This document shows positions 12,701-24,708 of a DNA stretch of 64,000 nt, piece by piece (positions within the stretch are counted from its first letter, which is position 1; the number at the start of each line of letters is the position of its first letter). The DNA is taken from positions 6,253,527 to 6,317,526 of the forward strand of contig NC_057010.1 in the NCBI RefSeq assembly GCF_000002595.2, written 5' to 3'. A model generated the notes under the pieces. That model searched no databases. It was not told the DNA's origin and saw only the letters and a program-made list of their open reading frames with translations. Made by a program: the position numbers and the translations under genes. The DNA is from Chlamydomonas reinhardtii (lineage: Eukaryota; Chlorophyta; Chlorophyceae; Chlamydomonadales; Chlamydomonadaceae).

Positions 12701-15700
12701 GCTGCCGCTGCAGGCCTCCCTCCTCTTGGTCGTCCTCGTTGTCATCTCCTAGGCGGTTGCTGACGCTGTGGGTTTCGGCGTCAGCCAGTGATGGGTGGGG
12801 CGTGCCGGCGCCGGCACCTGTGCCGGTGCCAGGTGTGCCTCCTCCATCCCCACCCCCACCTCCCCCGCCCTCTCCTCCCCCTCCCCCGGGCGGCATCATG
12901 TCCAGCAGGGAGCCCACCAGCTTGAGCCTGCAGCGGGGCGGCGGCGGCAGGGGCGGCGGCAGTGCAGGTACAGGTACAGGAGTGCAAAGCGCTTGATGTG
13001 AGGGAGGTAGAAGAGACGGGATTGCTAATGAACAAGCATTCACAGATGTTCATTGAACACAATACGCAGCCGGCCCCGCCCTTTCCTTGTCCTTCATCCA
13101 TCCCACTCCTAAACCTGCAGTTGCACCTGTGTGTCAGGCACCCGCAAGCTAGCAGCCACCCGCTCCGTTCCGCACCTCAGCTCGTGCTTCTCCCGCGCCG
13201 CCGCCACCGCCGCCAGCTCCGCCTCCAGGGCGCCCACCAGCTCCCGCACCTGGCCCGCAATCAGGCCGTTGCCGCCGCCGCCGCCTCCCGCCGCTGTGGT
13301 GGTGGTGGTGGACAGGGCGCTGGCGCTGGGGGCGGCGGTGAAGGCGGTGAGGGCGCTGGTGGTGGCCTGAGAGAACTGGGACTCCGTGTCACTGCCGCCG
13401 CCGTTGTCATAGTACTCAGTGCGCTGATCGTCGTACGGCGGTCGGGGATGGGGGTAGGGGTAGGAGGTCGAGACTGTGGTGCCGTCTGGGTAGCTGTCGG
13501 CTCGGGTGTGGGCGTGCGGTGCCGCCGCGGGGTACGGCGGCTGCCTGCTGCTGCTGCTGGTGCTGCTGGGCCCGGCGGCGCCACGCGGGGGCAGTGGCGG
13601 TGGCGGCTGGCGGTGTGGCGGTGCGGCTGAGCGGCTGTGAGGTTGCGACTGCTGCTGCAGCCCTTGCCGCTGCTGCAGCGGGTAGTGCTGCGGCGGATAG
13701 TGCTGCTGCGGCTGGCTGCCGCCGCCACCATGGTCGGCGGCATACCGCGCGCGGTGCGACGGTATGGGCGCCCCGGGTGCCGCCACGCCCTCGTCCCCGG
13801 CCGCCGGCGCCTGCCACCCTGCTGCTGCCTCAGCGCCCGGCTGCTGCTGACACCACCCCTGCTGCGAGGCCTGCTGCGTGCCCTGCTGAGGGCGCTGCTG
13901 TGGGTGCTGCTGCTGCTGGTGGTGGTGGCCGTGCTCCTGCGGCGGCGGCTGGTGGTATGCGGCTGGCAGTGCGGCGCGCGGTACCTCGGACAGCAACACC
14001 TCGGAGAACAGCATCGGCTCCGAATCCTGGTGCTGCAGGTTGTCAGCGCCTCCATTCACGCCTCCTCCTACCGTCCCTCCACGACGCACGGCAACACCCA
14101 TCTGCGGCACGAAGTGTGGTGGGGGTGCGGCCCCCATGCGCCGCACCCCCTCAGCCCCCGCCTCTGCAGGGTCGGCGGGGCTGGCGGCGTAGGCCGCAGC
14201 GGAGCCGCCGCCGCCGCCAGCTACACTGGCGCCGCCGCGGTGCCGCACGCCCTCTGCGGCCTCTGCCGCCAAGTAGCCGGGACGGCTGAACCGCGCCGCC
14301 GGCGACGATGGTGTCGGCTGGCAGGTGAGCGGTGGATATGGTTGCGGGGCCAGCGCTGCTTCTGTTCCGCGCGTGTTGTTGCTGGTGGTGTGGATTAGCG
14401 GCCGCGCACGTGCCGCCAGGGCCCCGGGGCTGCGGGGCGGTGTCGGCATGGCGGCGGCGGACCCGCTTCCGCCGCTGCTCCTGCCCCCAGCCCCGCCAGC
14501 GCCAGCAGTGGACTGCCAGCTGCCATCCCTCGGCGTCGCCAGTACTGGTGTGGCTCCATGACCGCTGCCACTGGTTGTGTTGGCGGAGGCTGCAGCCGAG
14601 CCGCTGTTGGTACTGGCATTGGCATTGGGCTCTTGCTGCTGTTGTTGCTGCTGCTGCTTCCAGGGCGGCAGTAGCTGACCTGCTGCAGCCGCAGCCACCG
14701 TCCGCCGCCCCGGCGACCGCAGCAGACCTAGGCGAGGCGGCGAGGCCGGCAGCTTGATGGGGTACAGGCTCACAGCGCCGCCGCCACCGCCGCTTGCAGA
14801 GCTCCCGCCGGCCTGCGGTGCCGGCTTGTCGCCGAAACCGCTTGTAAACTTTTTCTTGACTGCGGGCAGCATGGTAGGTGGGTTGTCCACACGAAGGGGC
14901 TGAGTGGTTGGTGCCAGCAGCAAGAACTGAGTTGGCAAACACGCGTCAGGAAGGCCTATGTGTCGCCGCCGGCACTCGCATGCACAGACACCCTCACGCC
15001 CCTCACGCCGGCAGTAGCGCTATTGAAGCCTGCATAAAGACCCTCACGCACCCAGTAGCTACCAACCCACATTTGGTGAGCAGGCGCCGCAGGATGCCCT
15101 TCTTCTGCCCCGCCACCTCCTGCGGGTGCGTGGCATGCGGTGTGACGTGAGGCAAACAGTCCAACGCCTGTGCCCCCTGTGCCCCTGGAAGGCAGGGTGC
15201 AACCGTGTGCCCAAGGTGGCGCCGCCAGCGTGTCCTCACAAGCCGAGCAGCAACCGGGCAGTGCCGCGGCAGGGCGCTTGGGGCTGCTGCTGACCCGTGG
15301 CTGCCCCGCCACATGGCGGCACACGGCGCAGATAGATCCACATCACCATGAGTGCCAGCCCCGACCCAGATCAGGAGAAGAACTTCCGCACTGCACTTTA
15401 CCCCCCTTCCATGTCACTTGCAACAAACTCCGACCTGTGCTCCGCTCGTTTTCGCTTGGTTTGGTTTAGTTTGAGCTGGAATTTACAACCCCCCGGCGTC
15501 CTCCCCACCTGCGCCCGCGCTGCTGACCTTCCCACCCCATCCCGCCCTTATCCGCTGTTATCAACGTACATACGCTCACCTGCAGCGCCTTACGTGCCGG
15601 GTCGCCCCCTGCTCCACCTGATCCACCTGCTCCGCCCAGCCGCACATCCAGGCTAGCCACGATGTCCACTGCCCCCGCCTCGTAGTCGCACCCGTCCGCA

Positions 15701-15732
15701 TACAGCAGCTGCTGGTTCGTTGACAGCGCCAT
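9745..15732 (-). CDS. Large low-complexity protein (1620 aa), function unknown
   Basis: Minus-strand exons 15732-15580, 15119-15071, 14859-13176, 12927-12452 and 12245-9745 join in phase. The N-terminus (MALSTNQQLLYADGCDYEAG) and a basic helix (KKGILRRLLTKFKKKF, about 55-70) are of normal complexity. A helical segment split over exons 3-5 (LEAELAAVAAAREKHELR, LLTELAVLGYRAALLGFARQ, AILFSDTLSRIRAFQRAQ) may be a coiled coil or helical bundle. Most of the rest is Gln-, Ser-, Gly-, Pro- and His-rich, including a CAG-encoded glutamine run near residue 115. The exon 3 donor GAG|GTGCGG was chosen because it keeps the helix in frame; two other GT sites a few codons on would not. No family was recognised. 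Such composition suits a disordered scaffold or regulator, but that is inference. Confidence 0.7.
15434..15494 (+). repeat. Intron repeat, family B copy 1 (single end)
   Basis: CTGTGCTCCGCTCGTTTTCG, then a TTGGTTTGGTTTAG stretch and a degenerate GAGCTGGAATTTACAACCCC end, lies in intron 1 of gene 3 near the donor. It matches the terminal repeats of the element at 27425-27889. Confidence 0.7.
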
Positions 15733-16382
15733 GATGGAGGTCTGGCCCTCACGACCCAGCAATCAAACTTCCTGCATACATGAGATACACAGATCAAGCA
15801 AGCAAGGGCCGAAGTGAAGCAAACCCGGTTGTAAGCCGAGCGGGCCAGGCTGGCATTTCCCGCCAAAATGCAGACCAGGCCCCGGTACCGGTCCCGGCCT
15901 TGCCCGCTGCTGCACCGGCGCCCCTTGTCTCGCACTCTGTCTCGCCTTGCAGTCCGAGGTGTCCGCGACTGCTGTGTCGTTGACGCGTGGCCAGGCGCTC
16001 AGGCTCCACACGCTGCCTTCCGTTACGTTGCACGCGCGCTTGCCTACCTCCCACTTAGGGTTGGCTGGAGTGAAGTGCTCGACGTAATAAAGTAATACAG
16101 CAGCAAGCAACCCGTTTGATGCTGCAAAGCCAAATGCTTGGCCTCATTCCGGATCGGCGTGGGTCGCGCCTGGGGTCGCGCTCAATCCGCCGTGGGTCGC
16201 GCTCCCTTCCGCGGGCCTGCATCGTCATTCTCGCCTGCCTGCTCACCAGTTTCTCACATAAGCCACTCGGTGCCAACCACGGTGCGGCGAGCAGTGCTTC
16301 ACCACTGCTTCGCTCTGCGCCGAATACCTGCAACAGGCGGGGGAAGCGTGACAACAGTTACCCGGCGGGCCTCACACTCCTC
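15733..16382. promoter_or_regulatory. Divergent promoter region of genes 3 and 4
   Basis: 650 bp between divergent start codons. Near 16158-16205 GTGGGTCGCGC is repeated three times imperfectly, a possible regulatory repeat. The frame of gene 4 stays open back to in-frame ATGs at 16134 and 16119, so the true boundary is uncertain. Confidence 0.45.
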
Positions 16383-17659
16383 ATGTCACGGCGGTATGGG
16401 AGAGAGGGCGGAAGCGGTGACTCCCCGCTCAACGATTCAACTGCGGTCGCCCAGCCGCAGCCGCAGCCGCAGCCGCCCGAGATCGCGCCCAGCCCAACTC
16501 CCGCAGCCCCCGGCCCCGCCCCCGCCAGCTGCCCACAGGCGCGCGCAGTAGCTCCATCAGCCGCAGTACTGCTGCCCGCACCTCGCCCGCCGTCGCCAAG
16601 CCACCAGCCGCACACTCCTCACCTTCAAGAGCAGCAGCAGGCGCAGGCGCAGGCGCCCCACCACCACCGCCACGACGACGACGACCCAACTCAGCAGCAG
16701 CAGCAGGACCCTCAACTGCATGTACCCCAGCCCCAGCCCCAGCCCCAGGACGGGGAGGGCCAGGGGGGCGGGGACGGTCGCGGCGGGGCGTTCCGGCGGC
16801 TGCGGGAGCAGAGCTACGACACGTGGCGGCCGGTGCCCTCGCTGGGCCGGGCGGTGGCGGTGATGGCGGCACTGGCGGCGCTGGGGCTGGGGCTGGGGCT
16901 GCCGCTGCTGGTGGCGTCACTGCATGACGCGGCGCAGGTGCGGCTGAGGTATGATGACGCGCCGCTGCTGCCGCCGCCGCCGCCGCTGTCGTCATCATCG
17001 CCGTCGTCCTGTGGCAATGGCAGCAGTGGTGGTGCGGCTGCAGCCAATTGCAGCAGTAGCAGCAGCAGTAGCAGTAGAGGTGGTGTTGAGCTGGCGCCAG
17101 CAGGGGCGGCAGTAGCGGGTGGCGAGGACCGGATGGCCGCCATCTGGGCGGCGGGGGCGGCGGGGGCGGTGCAGCAGGTGTGGGTGACACTGCCTCGGGC
17201 GCTGACGCCGCCGGTGTACGTCATGTACGAGATACAGGTGGGCGGGGTGGCGGCGCGGGGGCCCGGGGGCGTGTCTCCTGAAGGGGTTGGAGCGGGATGT
17301 GTCGCATACAGGCAGGTCGGGGTAAGTGTCAGCGACCAAGTGGAGACTGCGTCCACGCCTAGTAGGCAAGCCCATCCAGCCCACCTGTCTGCCATCCCAG
17401 CCCGACCCTTCCCCGCATCTGCCACCCTCACAGGGGTTGTACGGCACCCACAAGCGCTACCTGCGCTCGGTCAGTCGGGAGCAGCTGGCGGGGCAGCAGC
17501 CCGGGGCCGAGACGCTGGACAAGTGAGGGGGGAGGGGAGCGGGGTTGTTGGTGCGGCCTGTCGGAAATGGTGGGTTCGGGGGCGCTGCCATCCGCGAATG
17601 CACGCGGCATCTTGGTCCCCTTACGCACACACGCGCGCGCAAACACACGCATACAGACA

Positions 17660-17707
<48 letters not shown>

Positions 17708-17879
17708 CACACACACATACACGTGTGTACACAGGTGTGAGCCCCAGCTCTACCTGGGTGGAGCCGCCACCGCCTCACTGCCCGCGGGGGGGCTGGTCAA
17801 CCCCTGCGGGCTGCGGGCCGCCTCCCTCTTCAACGACTCCTTCACCCTGTACGCCGACACAGCCACCTGTGGCAGTATC

Positions 17880-17924
<45 letters not shown>

Positions 17925-18497
17925 GGCAGTAGCAGCGGCAGTAGCAGCAGCAGTGTCGCTGGCGGCCAGCAGGGCACGCAGAAGCAGCCGCAGCTGCGGG
18001 CGGTGCCGCTGCACACGGGTGATGTGGTGTGGGGTCTGGAGCGGCGCTGGCTGTACGGCCACCCCTACAACACCACAAACTTCAATCCACTGCCGCCCGA
18101 GCCAGGAAGCAGCTACAGCGGCAGCAGTGGTGGTGGCGGCGGCAGTGGCGGCGGGTGGCGGCGGCTTGGGGGCCCGCTGCTGCATGGGGGTGTGGGGCAG
18201 GATCCGGCACTGGAGGTGTGGCTGAGGCCCAGTGTCAGGTGGGGGCCTGGAGCGGCTGGAGGGGGGGCCTACCTGGAGCCGGGCTGGGGGGCTGGAGGGG
18301 ATGGAGGGGCAATCGATATGCGCGGGACATACGTTTGAGGTGTCGCCGCGGCAAGGACACGGCATTGCACCTAGTGCGTGTGGCAACCCCATATCCCGAC
18401 GAAGCGGCCTACCGCCGCCCGCGTAAGATGTTTATATGGCATTCACGCGCCTGCTTCCAATGCAGCCCTCCTTCATGTGCATCACACGCACCTGCAA

Positions 18498-18549
<52 letters not shown>

Positions 18550-18840
18550 CTTCGCCACAGGCCCGACGCCCTCAAGATGTACGGCGTGGTACGGCAGCCG
18601 CAGCCGCTGCCCGCCGGCTGCCGGCTGCGGCTGGACGTGGCGGCGCGGTACACTGGCCCGTACGGCTGGGGCGGCGCCAAGGCGGTGCGGCTGGCCAGGC
18701 AGTCCTGGTACGGACTGCGGACGCCTGGTCTGGTGGTGGCGGGGGCGCTGCTGGGGCTGGCGGCGGCGGCGGCGGCGGGGGCGGCGGCGCTGTTGGCGGC
18801 GGCGGCGGTGTGGGGTGTGCGCGGCCGGCGCGGCTGGTAG
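16383..18840 (+). CDS. CDC50/LEM3/ALIS family protein, beta subunit of P4-ATPase flippases
   Basis: Exons 16383-17237, 17434-17522, 17735-18238 and 18561-18840 give 575 aa. Proteins of this family escort P4-ATPases out of the ER and are needed for phospholipid flipping. Seen here: a cytosolic Pro/Gln/His-rich N-tail (to about 130); family-like RLREQSYDTWRPVPSLGRA; transmembrane helix 1 (about 157-178); RYDD after it; PPVYVMYEIQ and YGTHKRYLRS; CEPQLYL and NPCGLRAASLFNDSF with the conserved cysteines; DALKMYGVV; and SWYGLRTPG followed by transmembrane helix 2. It is longer than the usual 300-400 aa because of the N-tail and poly-Ser inserts in the ectodomain (AGC repeats near 17880). In-frame ATGs at 16119 and 16134 could extend the N-terminus by up to 88 residues. 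Confidence 0.9.
17664..17726 (+). repeat. (CA)n microsatellite in CDC50 intron 2
   Basis: About 60 bp of CA repeat lies close to the intron 2 acceptor. Confidence 0.9.
18499..18547 (+). repeat. (CA)n microsatellite in CDC50 intron 3
   Basis: About 50 bp of CA repeat ends 13 bp before the acceptor of intron 3, taking the place of a pyrimidine tract. Confidence 0.9.
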
Positions 18841-20290
18841 CGGCAGCCACTGGTCGCTGCTGCCTCGTGATGGAACATGGCAAGGGGCAGGAAAGCGTAG
18901 TCCCGATGTGTGTGGCTCCCACCCGTGCCCACATAAATGCGTAGCAAGAAGGGACAAGGCATTGGTGCGTCGTTCGCGCGCTGTTACTGTACCGACGGTA
19001 GCTGGCAGGTTGTGTCGATGTTTTGCTGACGCGCATTCCTCACGCTCCGGGCGCCCGGCCAAGGCGATAGCACCACACAGACTCAATGCGACGCCACACC
19101 GCGCGGATAGCATAGCCGATGCGCACCTGCAGGCAGTCGACCGACGTCCACGGATGAGCTGTGTAGACGAGCACTAGCGTAATGCAACGGCGTGCAGCAA
19201 AACAATGGCCGGGCGACGGTGTGACAAGCAGGGGCAAGAACAAGGCGAAGCAAAGCAGAAGAGGGGCCCGAATGTGTACGACAATTGTGGCGGGCAGGCC
19301 GAATGCGGTGCAACACGCCAACAACACAACCGGAGGTGAGGAAGCGTTGCTGATGGTGAGGATAGGTGCTGCGACGTTCGGTAGGGGAGCTGTGGCCGCG
19401 CACTAGATGGGAGGAATTTTCCGAGGTGTTGTTTCCGAGGCATTGTTTGTGGCTGATGTTTGTGGCTGATTAAGAAAGAAGCAGAGTTTCGGCTGTGAGC
19501 GGCTGGCGAGGAGAGGCGGGGGCTGTTACGTTTTGGTCGCTGCTGCCTGGTGCGGTGGTGGTGTGTCGGGGGCATTGTTGCCTGCAGACGTGTGTGTTGA
19601 TGTGCGGGTGATTCGCTGGTTGCAGGCTGATGTGAAGGGCAAGAGGCGTGTGGCGGCGGTGCCCGATGACGTGTTGCGGGCCGTGGGGAGGTAGGGAGGG
19701 AGGGACACGGGGCTGGGGAGCAACAAGATACATGTCAGCCGACCAGCCCCCCATGTGCATGCCCCCGCACCAGCAGCAGCACGGCCCTCATACCTCTCTG
19801 TATGTCTGCAGTCTGCCTGTGTCCTGTAAATTCTGTGTCTCGAGCTTGCTACTCTACCTTGTTCCTTTCACTCTAGCTACCTTGTTCCTTCGCGTGTGCG
19901 GCAACTCACTGATCTCGCCTCACCTCCTTGCTCCAAGCCTCCTACACAGCTCTAGGCGAAATGTGCTCTCGGCTACATTGCAAAACATACGCCGAGGTCC
20001 CCGCGTTACCAGCGAACACTCCTCACTGTCTTCCTGCAGCGTACACACCACAACACGAACCCTACAAAAAGCGCATCGTAAGTAAGCATAAGGACATTAA
20101 ATACCATGGTTGAGTCTCCATGCACATTGAATACCGATGTGGCGCGATCATCAACACATCAACGCCCACACCAACAGCACCAACAGCACATCCATCCTGC
20201 CACACACCAAGACGCAGCACACAGCACGGCGCACGGGAGACTCACTCCGCTAGCAAGTGTGCGCACCACTGCAGCAGCAGCCGCGCCTCC
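18841..20290. other. Convergent 3' regions of genes 4 and 5
   Basis: 1.45 kb between convergent stops, with lower GC than the coding parts. A TGTAA at about 19824-19828 could end gene 4. A short direct repeat, TGTTTGTGGCTGAT, occurs twice near 19444-19471. No gene is supported. Confidence 0.55.
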
Positions 20291-23200
20291 TCAGCTGCCG
20301 CCAGCACACGGCCCCGCCGCGGCGGCTGCAGTCACCACCGCCGCCCGCGGTTGCTGCTGCCGCTCCCGCTCCTGCCTCGGGTCCAGCTCCACCTCCGCCA
20401 CGGCCCACGGCGACGCCCCCGTGGGCGCCTGGAGCACCCGCAGCAGCTCGGGAGGGCGCAGGCCGCCGGCCCCGGCGCCCATGCCTGTGTGCGGCTGCGG
20501 CTGAGAGCCACATGCAACAGCTCTGCCACCAGCCGCCACCCCCGCCGCCAGCTGCGCCGCCGCCAGCCGCAGCTCGGGGTCCCCCACCGCCGCCGCCAGC
20601 ACACACAAGTCCCGAGCCAGCCGCTCCGCCACTGGGCCTGCCTCGCCCCACGCCTCGCCCGGCCCCTGCAGAGACTGCAGCGCCGGCGGCCGCGGCCGAG
20701 CCGACCCGACGCGGCTGTGCGCCGCCGCCAGCAGCCGCCGCAGCCAGGCCCGGCCCGGCCGCACGCCCAGCGCCGCCAGTGCCGCCGCCAGGTCTGACAG
20801 CTGGCCCAGTGACAGCTGGCTCAGCTCCGGACCCAGCCGCTGCGCCGCCGCCGCCACCAGAGCCGAGCTGGCGCGCAGCCCAGTGCCACCGCTACTGCCA
20901 TTGCTAGCGCTGCTGCTACTGCTGCTGCTCCTGCCACCGCGACTGGCTACTGCCACGCGCTGCAGCGAGGTCGGCCCTGCGGCCTGAGCGCCGCCGGCAG
21001 CAGCGCCGCCACTCGCCGCCTCCGCCGCCGCCACGGCGTGCGGCCCCTCCGGCTGCTGCCGCAGCTGCGCCCAGCCCGGCCACGCCAGCAGGCTCAGCAG
21101 CTCCACCACCTGACCCGGCGGCGCCGCCGCCAGCTTGGCGCCGCCGTCGCCCGCCAGCGCCGCCGCCAGGGCCGCGGTCCAGCTGTGCGGCGGCGCCAGT
21201 CGCAGCGCGGCCCAGGCGCGCAGGTGCAGCAGGCACTGGTCCAGGTAGCTGTGCGGCAGGCGGCAGCGGGAGGCCGCCAGCAGGGCGCGCACGTGCACGG
21301 CCGCCAGCAGCGGCGACTGCAGGGCCGGGGCCTGCCGGGCAGCAGCAGGAGGCGCACCCGGATGGGCCGCGGCCGCGGTCGCCGCCTCAGTGTCGCCACT
21401 GCTGCCGTGGTGCTGCTCGTGTTCCTGCTCCCCATGCTGCTCCTGCTCCTGCTCCTGCCGCCTCGCCGCCACCAGCAGTGCCAGGCCGTACAGCCCCTCC
21501 GCAAACAGCCGTGCAGGCAGTCGCTCGCCCGCTGCGCCAGCAGCACCGCCCGCACCAGCAGCAGCGGCAGCCCCGCCGTACGCGCCGCGCGCCCCGTCCG
21601 CCGCCGCCGCCGCCACCAGCGCCCTCATCACTCGGTCCACCGAGTTGCGGCCGGGCCGGTGCCGCAGCCGCGCCCACGCCGCAGCCAGCCGCGCCGCCGC
21701 CCGGCCCGCCCCTCCTCCCGCCCCGCCTCCGCCTCCACCTCCGCCGCCCAGCCCCAGTGCGCCCGCCGCCAGCAGCGGCCTCAGCGCCGCCTCGTGCGCT
21801 GCCAGCCAGACCGCCCCCGGACTGAAGCCCAGGTGTGCCAGCGCGCTGAGGGACAGCACCAGCGCCTGACCCGTGAGACCCGAGCCGCGACTGCTGAGGC
21901 CGTGGGGGCCGTGGGTGCTGTGGGAGCCGGGCGCGGGCAGGCGCCGTCCCAGCTCGGTACACAGCTGCCGCAGCCAGGCCGCTGGCACAGGCCGCTGCTG
22001 CTGCTGCTGCTGCTGCTGCTGCCGCTGCGGTTGCTGCTGCTGGGATGCAGACTTACGGTTTGCGCTAGAGTCAGAATCGATGGCCGGGATGGACGGGTGG
22101 CCAGCTGCATAGTGAGCATCCCATGGGCCGTCGCCATCCGCGTCGCTGTCGTCCGCGGCAGGCGGTGACTGTGGCGTAGCTGAGGGCGCTGACGGCTGCC
22201 CCGGCACCGGCCGCAGCGGCAGCGGCAGCAGCTGACTGCTGACACCCCCGCTGCTGCCCGAGCCTGCGCCTGCCGCCGCTGCCCAGCCCCTGGCCGGCAC
22301 CCAGTGCGCCACGCCCACCAGCAGCAGCACCAGGTCCTGCGCGCTGCCCGCCGCCAGCAGACCCGGAGCCGCCGCCGCCGCCAGCAGCGCCCGCCGCACG
22401 TGCGGCCGCGGCGTGTGCCGCATCTGGGCCAGGCTGTACGCGATGAGGCCCAGGCTCTGACAGCTGGCGCCGGGGAACGGGCCGCCAGGGCGGCTGCCGG
22501 CGGCGCCGCGGGCGCCCGCCATGGGCCCGGCGGCGCCGCCTACGCAGCGGTCCAGCACGGCGTCCAGCCAGGCCGGCGGCGCCGCCACGCCCAGCCGCCA
22601 CAGCGCCCACAGTACCAGTGACAGCGAGTGGCCGTTCAGCAGCCCGCCGCCGTATCGCCGTACGCCCTGCACCGCCGCGCCGCGCCCCTGCGGCCCCACC
22701 TCTCCCACCTCCTCCGCCTCCCCAAGCTCTGCCGCCTGCTCTTCCTGCTCCTGCTCCACCCCCGCCTCCGCCCCTGCCTCCAGCGGCGCCCACGCCTCAA
22801 GCAGTGCCGCCAGCCAGGACTCGGCGGGCCGGTAGCCCAGCGCCGCCAGCGCCCACACCACCGCCGAGGAGTCGCGGGCAGGGAACCAGTCCGCAGCGCC
22901 GCCCGCCGCCGCCACCGCCGCCTGGGCCGCCGTCGCCTCAGCCGCCGCCGCCGCCGCCGCCGCCACAGCTCCCGCGTCCGCGTCAGTGCCACCCTGCGCC
23001 TGCACCTCTGCTTGCGCTGCGGCCGCTGCCGCCGCCTCGGCTGCGGCGGCGCGCGCCCTGTCCGCCGCCGCTGTCGCCGCCGCCCTGGCCGCCTCCGCCG
23101 CCGCCTGGCGCCTCAGCCAGGGCGCGCTGGCCGCCACGTAGGCCGCCAGCCAGCGCTCATCAGGCACGTGGCCCAGGCGAGCCAGAGCCCACAGCAGAGT

Positions 23201-23861
23201 GGAGTAGGAGCGGGCCGTGTGGCCGCCGGCGGCTCTGGACCCGTCCGCGGTGGCAGCGGCGCCGGCTCGCCCCCCGGGCTCCCACCCCTGGCCCCTGGAC
23301 CGTTGTGCCTGCAGCTGCAGCGGCGCCCCGCACGCCGCCAGCCCCGCCTCCGCCAGCGCATCCACAAGCTCCAGACCCGCCAGCGCGCCGCCACCTGCTG
23401 CCGCGCCGCCGCCGCCACCACCTGCAGCGCTGCCGCCGCCACCTTCCAAAACGACATCACGCCCCAGCGCCGCCAGCGCACCCGCCATGATGGCAGCGCC
23501 GGCGCCATCGAGCCGCCGCCGCCGCACCGCCGCCAGCACCGCCGGCCGCAGGTCCTCTACCACCAGCCGCCTCAGCCGCCGCCGCCCTGCGCCGCCACCG
23601 CCACAGCCACTGGCCTCTCGCAGCCGCGGCAGCGCACTGAACACCGCCGTCAGCGAGCCCACACTGAGGGCTTGCAGGAACTCCTGCGGCGTCTGCTCCG
23701 GTGCCGGGGTGGTGCTATTGCCACTGCCACTGCTACTGCCGGCTGCTGCTGCCACAGGAGGCTGTAGCTGCAGCAGCTGCTCCAGCTCGTCCAGGCACGT
23801 GACGGAGCGCAGCGCCGCGCGGAAGGCGTATCCCGGACTGCTACTTCCATAGCTGCTCCTA

Positions 23862-23893
<32 letters not shown>

Positions 23894-24697
23894 ACTACTG
23901 CTGCTCCCGCATTGCTGCTGTTGCAGGCAGCCCGGGGGATCGACAGCGGCGCGGGAGTCATCCCGCGAACCCATCCACACCTCCTGCTCCTCCTCTGCGG
24001 TCGCCAGCAGCCCGCTATCCGCAGCCTCTTGCATGTGGCCACAGTCCGGGTCCCGCCACACACCGCAGCGCACCGCCGCCTGGTCCGCCTCCAAGCAGCC
24101 CGCACCCGCCAGCACCGAGTCTGCAGCCCCGAAACCGTACAGGTCAGACAGCAGCGGCGCCGACTGACCGGCGCCCTGATCACCTAGTGCGCCGCCATCT
24201 GCAGCCGGGCGCGACGGAGGCGGCGGCGGCGGCGGCGCGGGCGCGGTGCTGAGGTCGACTAGCGCTACGCCGCCGCCGCCGCTGCAGCTGCCGCTGCCAC
24301 GCGCTGACGGCGACTGCAGAAAGCAGCGGGCTGGCTGCGGCGCGCGAGTGCCGCTGCCTCGGCTTGCAGCGGCGGCAGATGGACCACTGCTGGCACTCGT
24401 GGCCACGGCCGCGGCGCCGCGCCGGGGGTCATCGTCGCCGCCGCCCGGGGCTGCGGCATGGGGCGGGCGCGGCGCCGCCGCTGCGCCTGCGGCGGGGCAC
24501 GGCGCGCGCCGCGCCCTGAGCGCCGCCGCGCAAAGGAGCTGGCGATGGCAGCACTGCCACTGGTAGCAGCCGCAGACGGTGCAGTAGGCGGAGGAGGCCG
24601 CGTTGGAGGCAAGCCCGGCTGACCCGACCGCGCACGAGGTGTTCTGCGCCTGCAGGCAACAAGGGGCAGCCGGTTGGCTCTCTGGTGGCGTCCTCAT
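20291..24697 (-). CDS. OPR-like (octotricopeptide-type) helical-repeat protein
   Basis: A single uninterrupted frame of 1468 aa from ATG 24697, the only intron-free gene here. From about residue 490 to 1330 it carries degenerate repeats of the form LLWALARLG-x(2)-P-x(3)-WL: TLLWALARLGHVPDERWLAA, VVWALAALGYRPAESWLAAL, LVLWALWRLGVAAPPAWLDA, LSALAHLGFSPGAVWLAAHE, LAAALAALGVRPGRAWLRRL and others. Known OPR proteins of Chlamydomonas bind organellar RNAs and control their stability or translation, so a nuclear-encoded organelle gene-expression factor is the likely role. The N-terminus is Ala/Ser/Arg-rich with a cysteine cluster (CTVCGCYQWQCCHRQ, about residues 39-53), which is unusual. I see no C-terminal RAP domain. 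Organelle targeting and the RNA target are not visible. Poly-Ser and poly-Gln runs interrupt the repeats. Confidence 0.75.
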
Positions 24698-24708
24698 GCC
24701 GCGAACAT
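24694..24708 (-). promoter_or_regulatory. Minimal upstream ORF overlapping the OPR start codon
   Basis: On the minus strand a four-codon ORF (Met-Phe-Ala-Ala) starts at 24708 and its TGA overlaps the main ATG as ATGA. This arrangement could lower or couple initiation on the main frame if both lie in the mRNA. Confidence 0.4.

Noticed and set aside
13043-13131. Later donors (phase 0) for exon 3 of gene 3
   Set aside because: They would put exon 4 in the wrong frame. The donor at 13175 joins the helical segment in phase.
22628-23767. Long plus-strand frame opposite the OPR gene
   Set aside because: It is the Arg/Pro/Gln-rich shadow of a GC-rich coding strand. The minus frame has the repeats and is longer.
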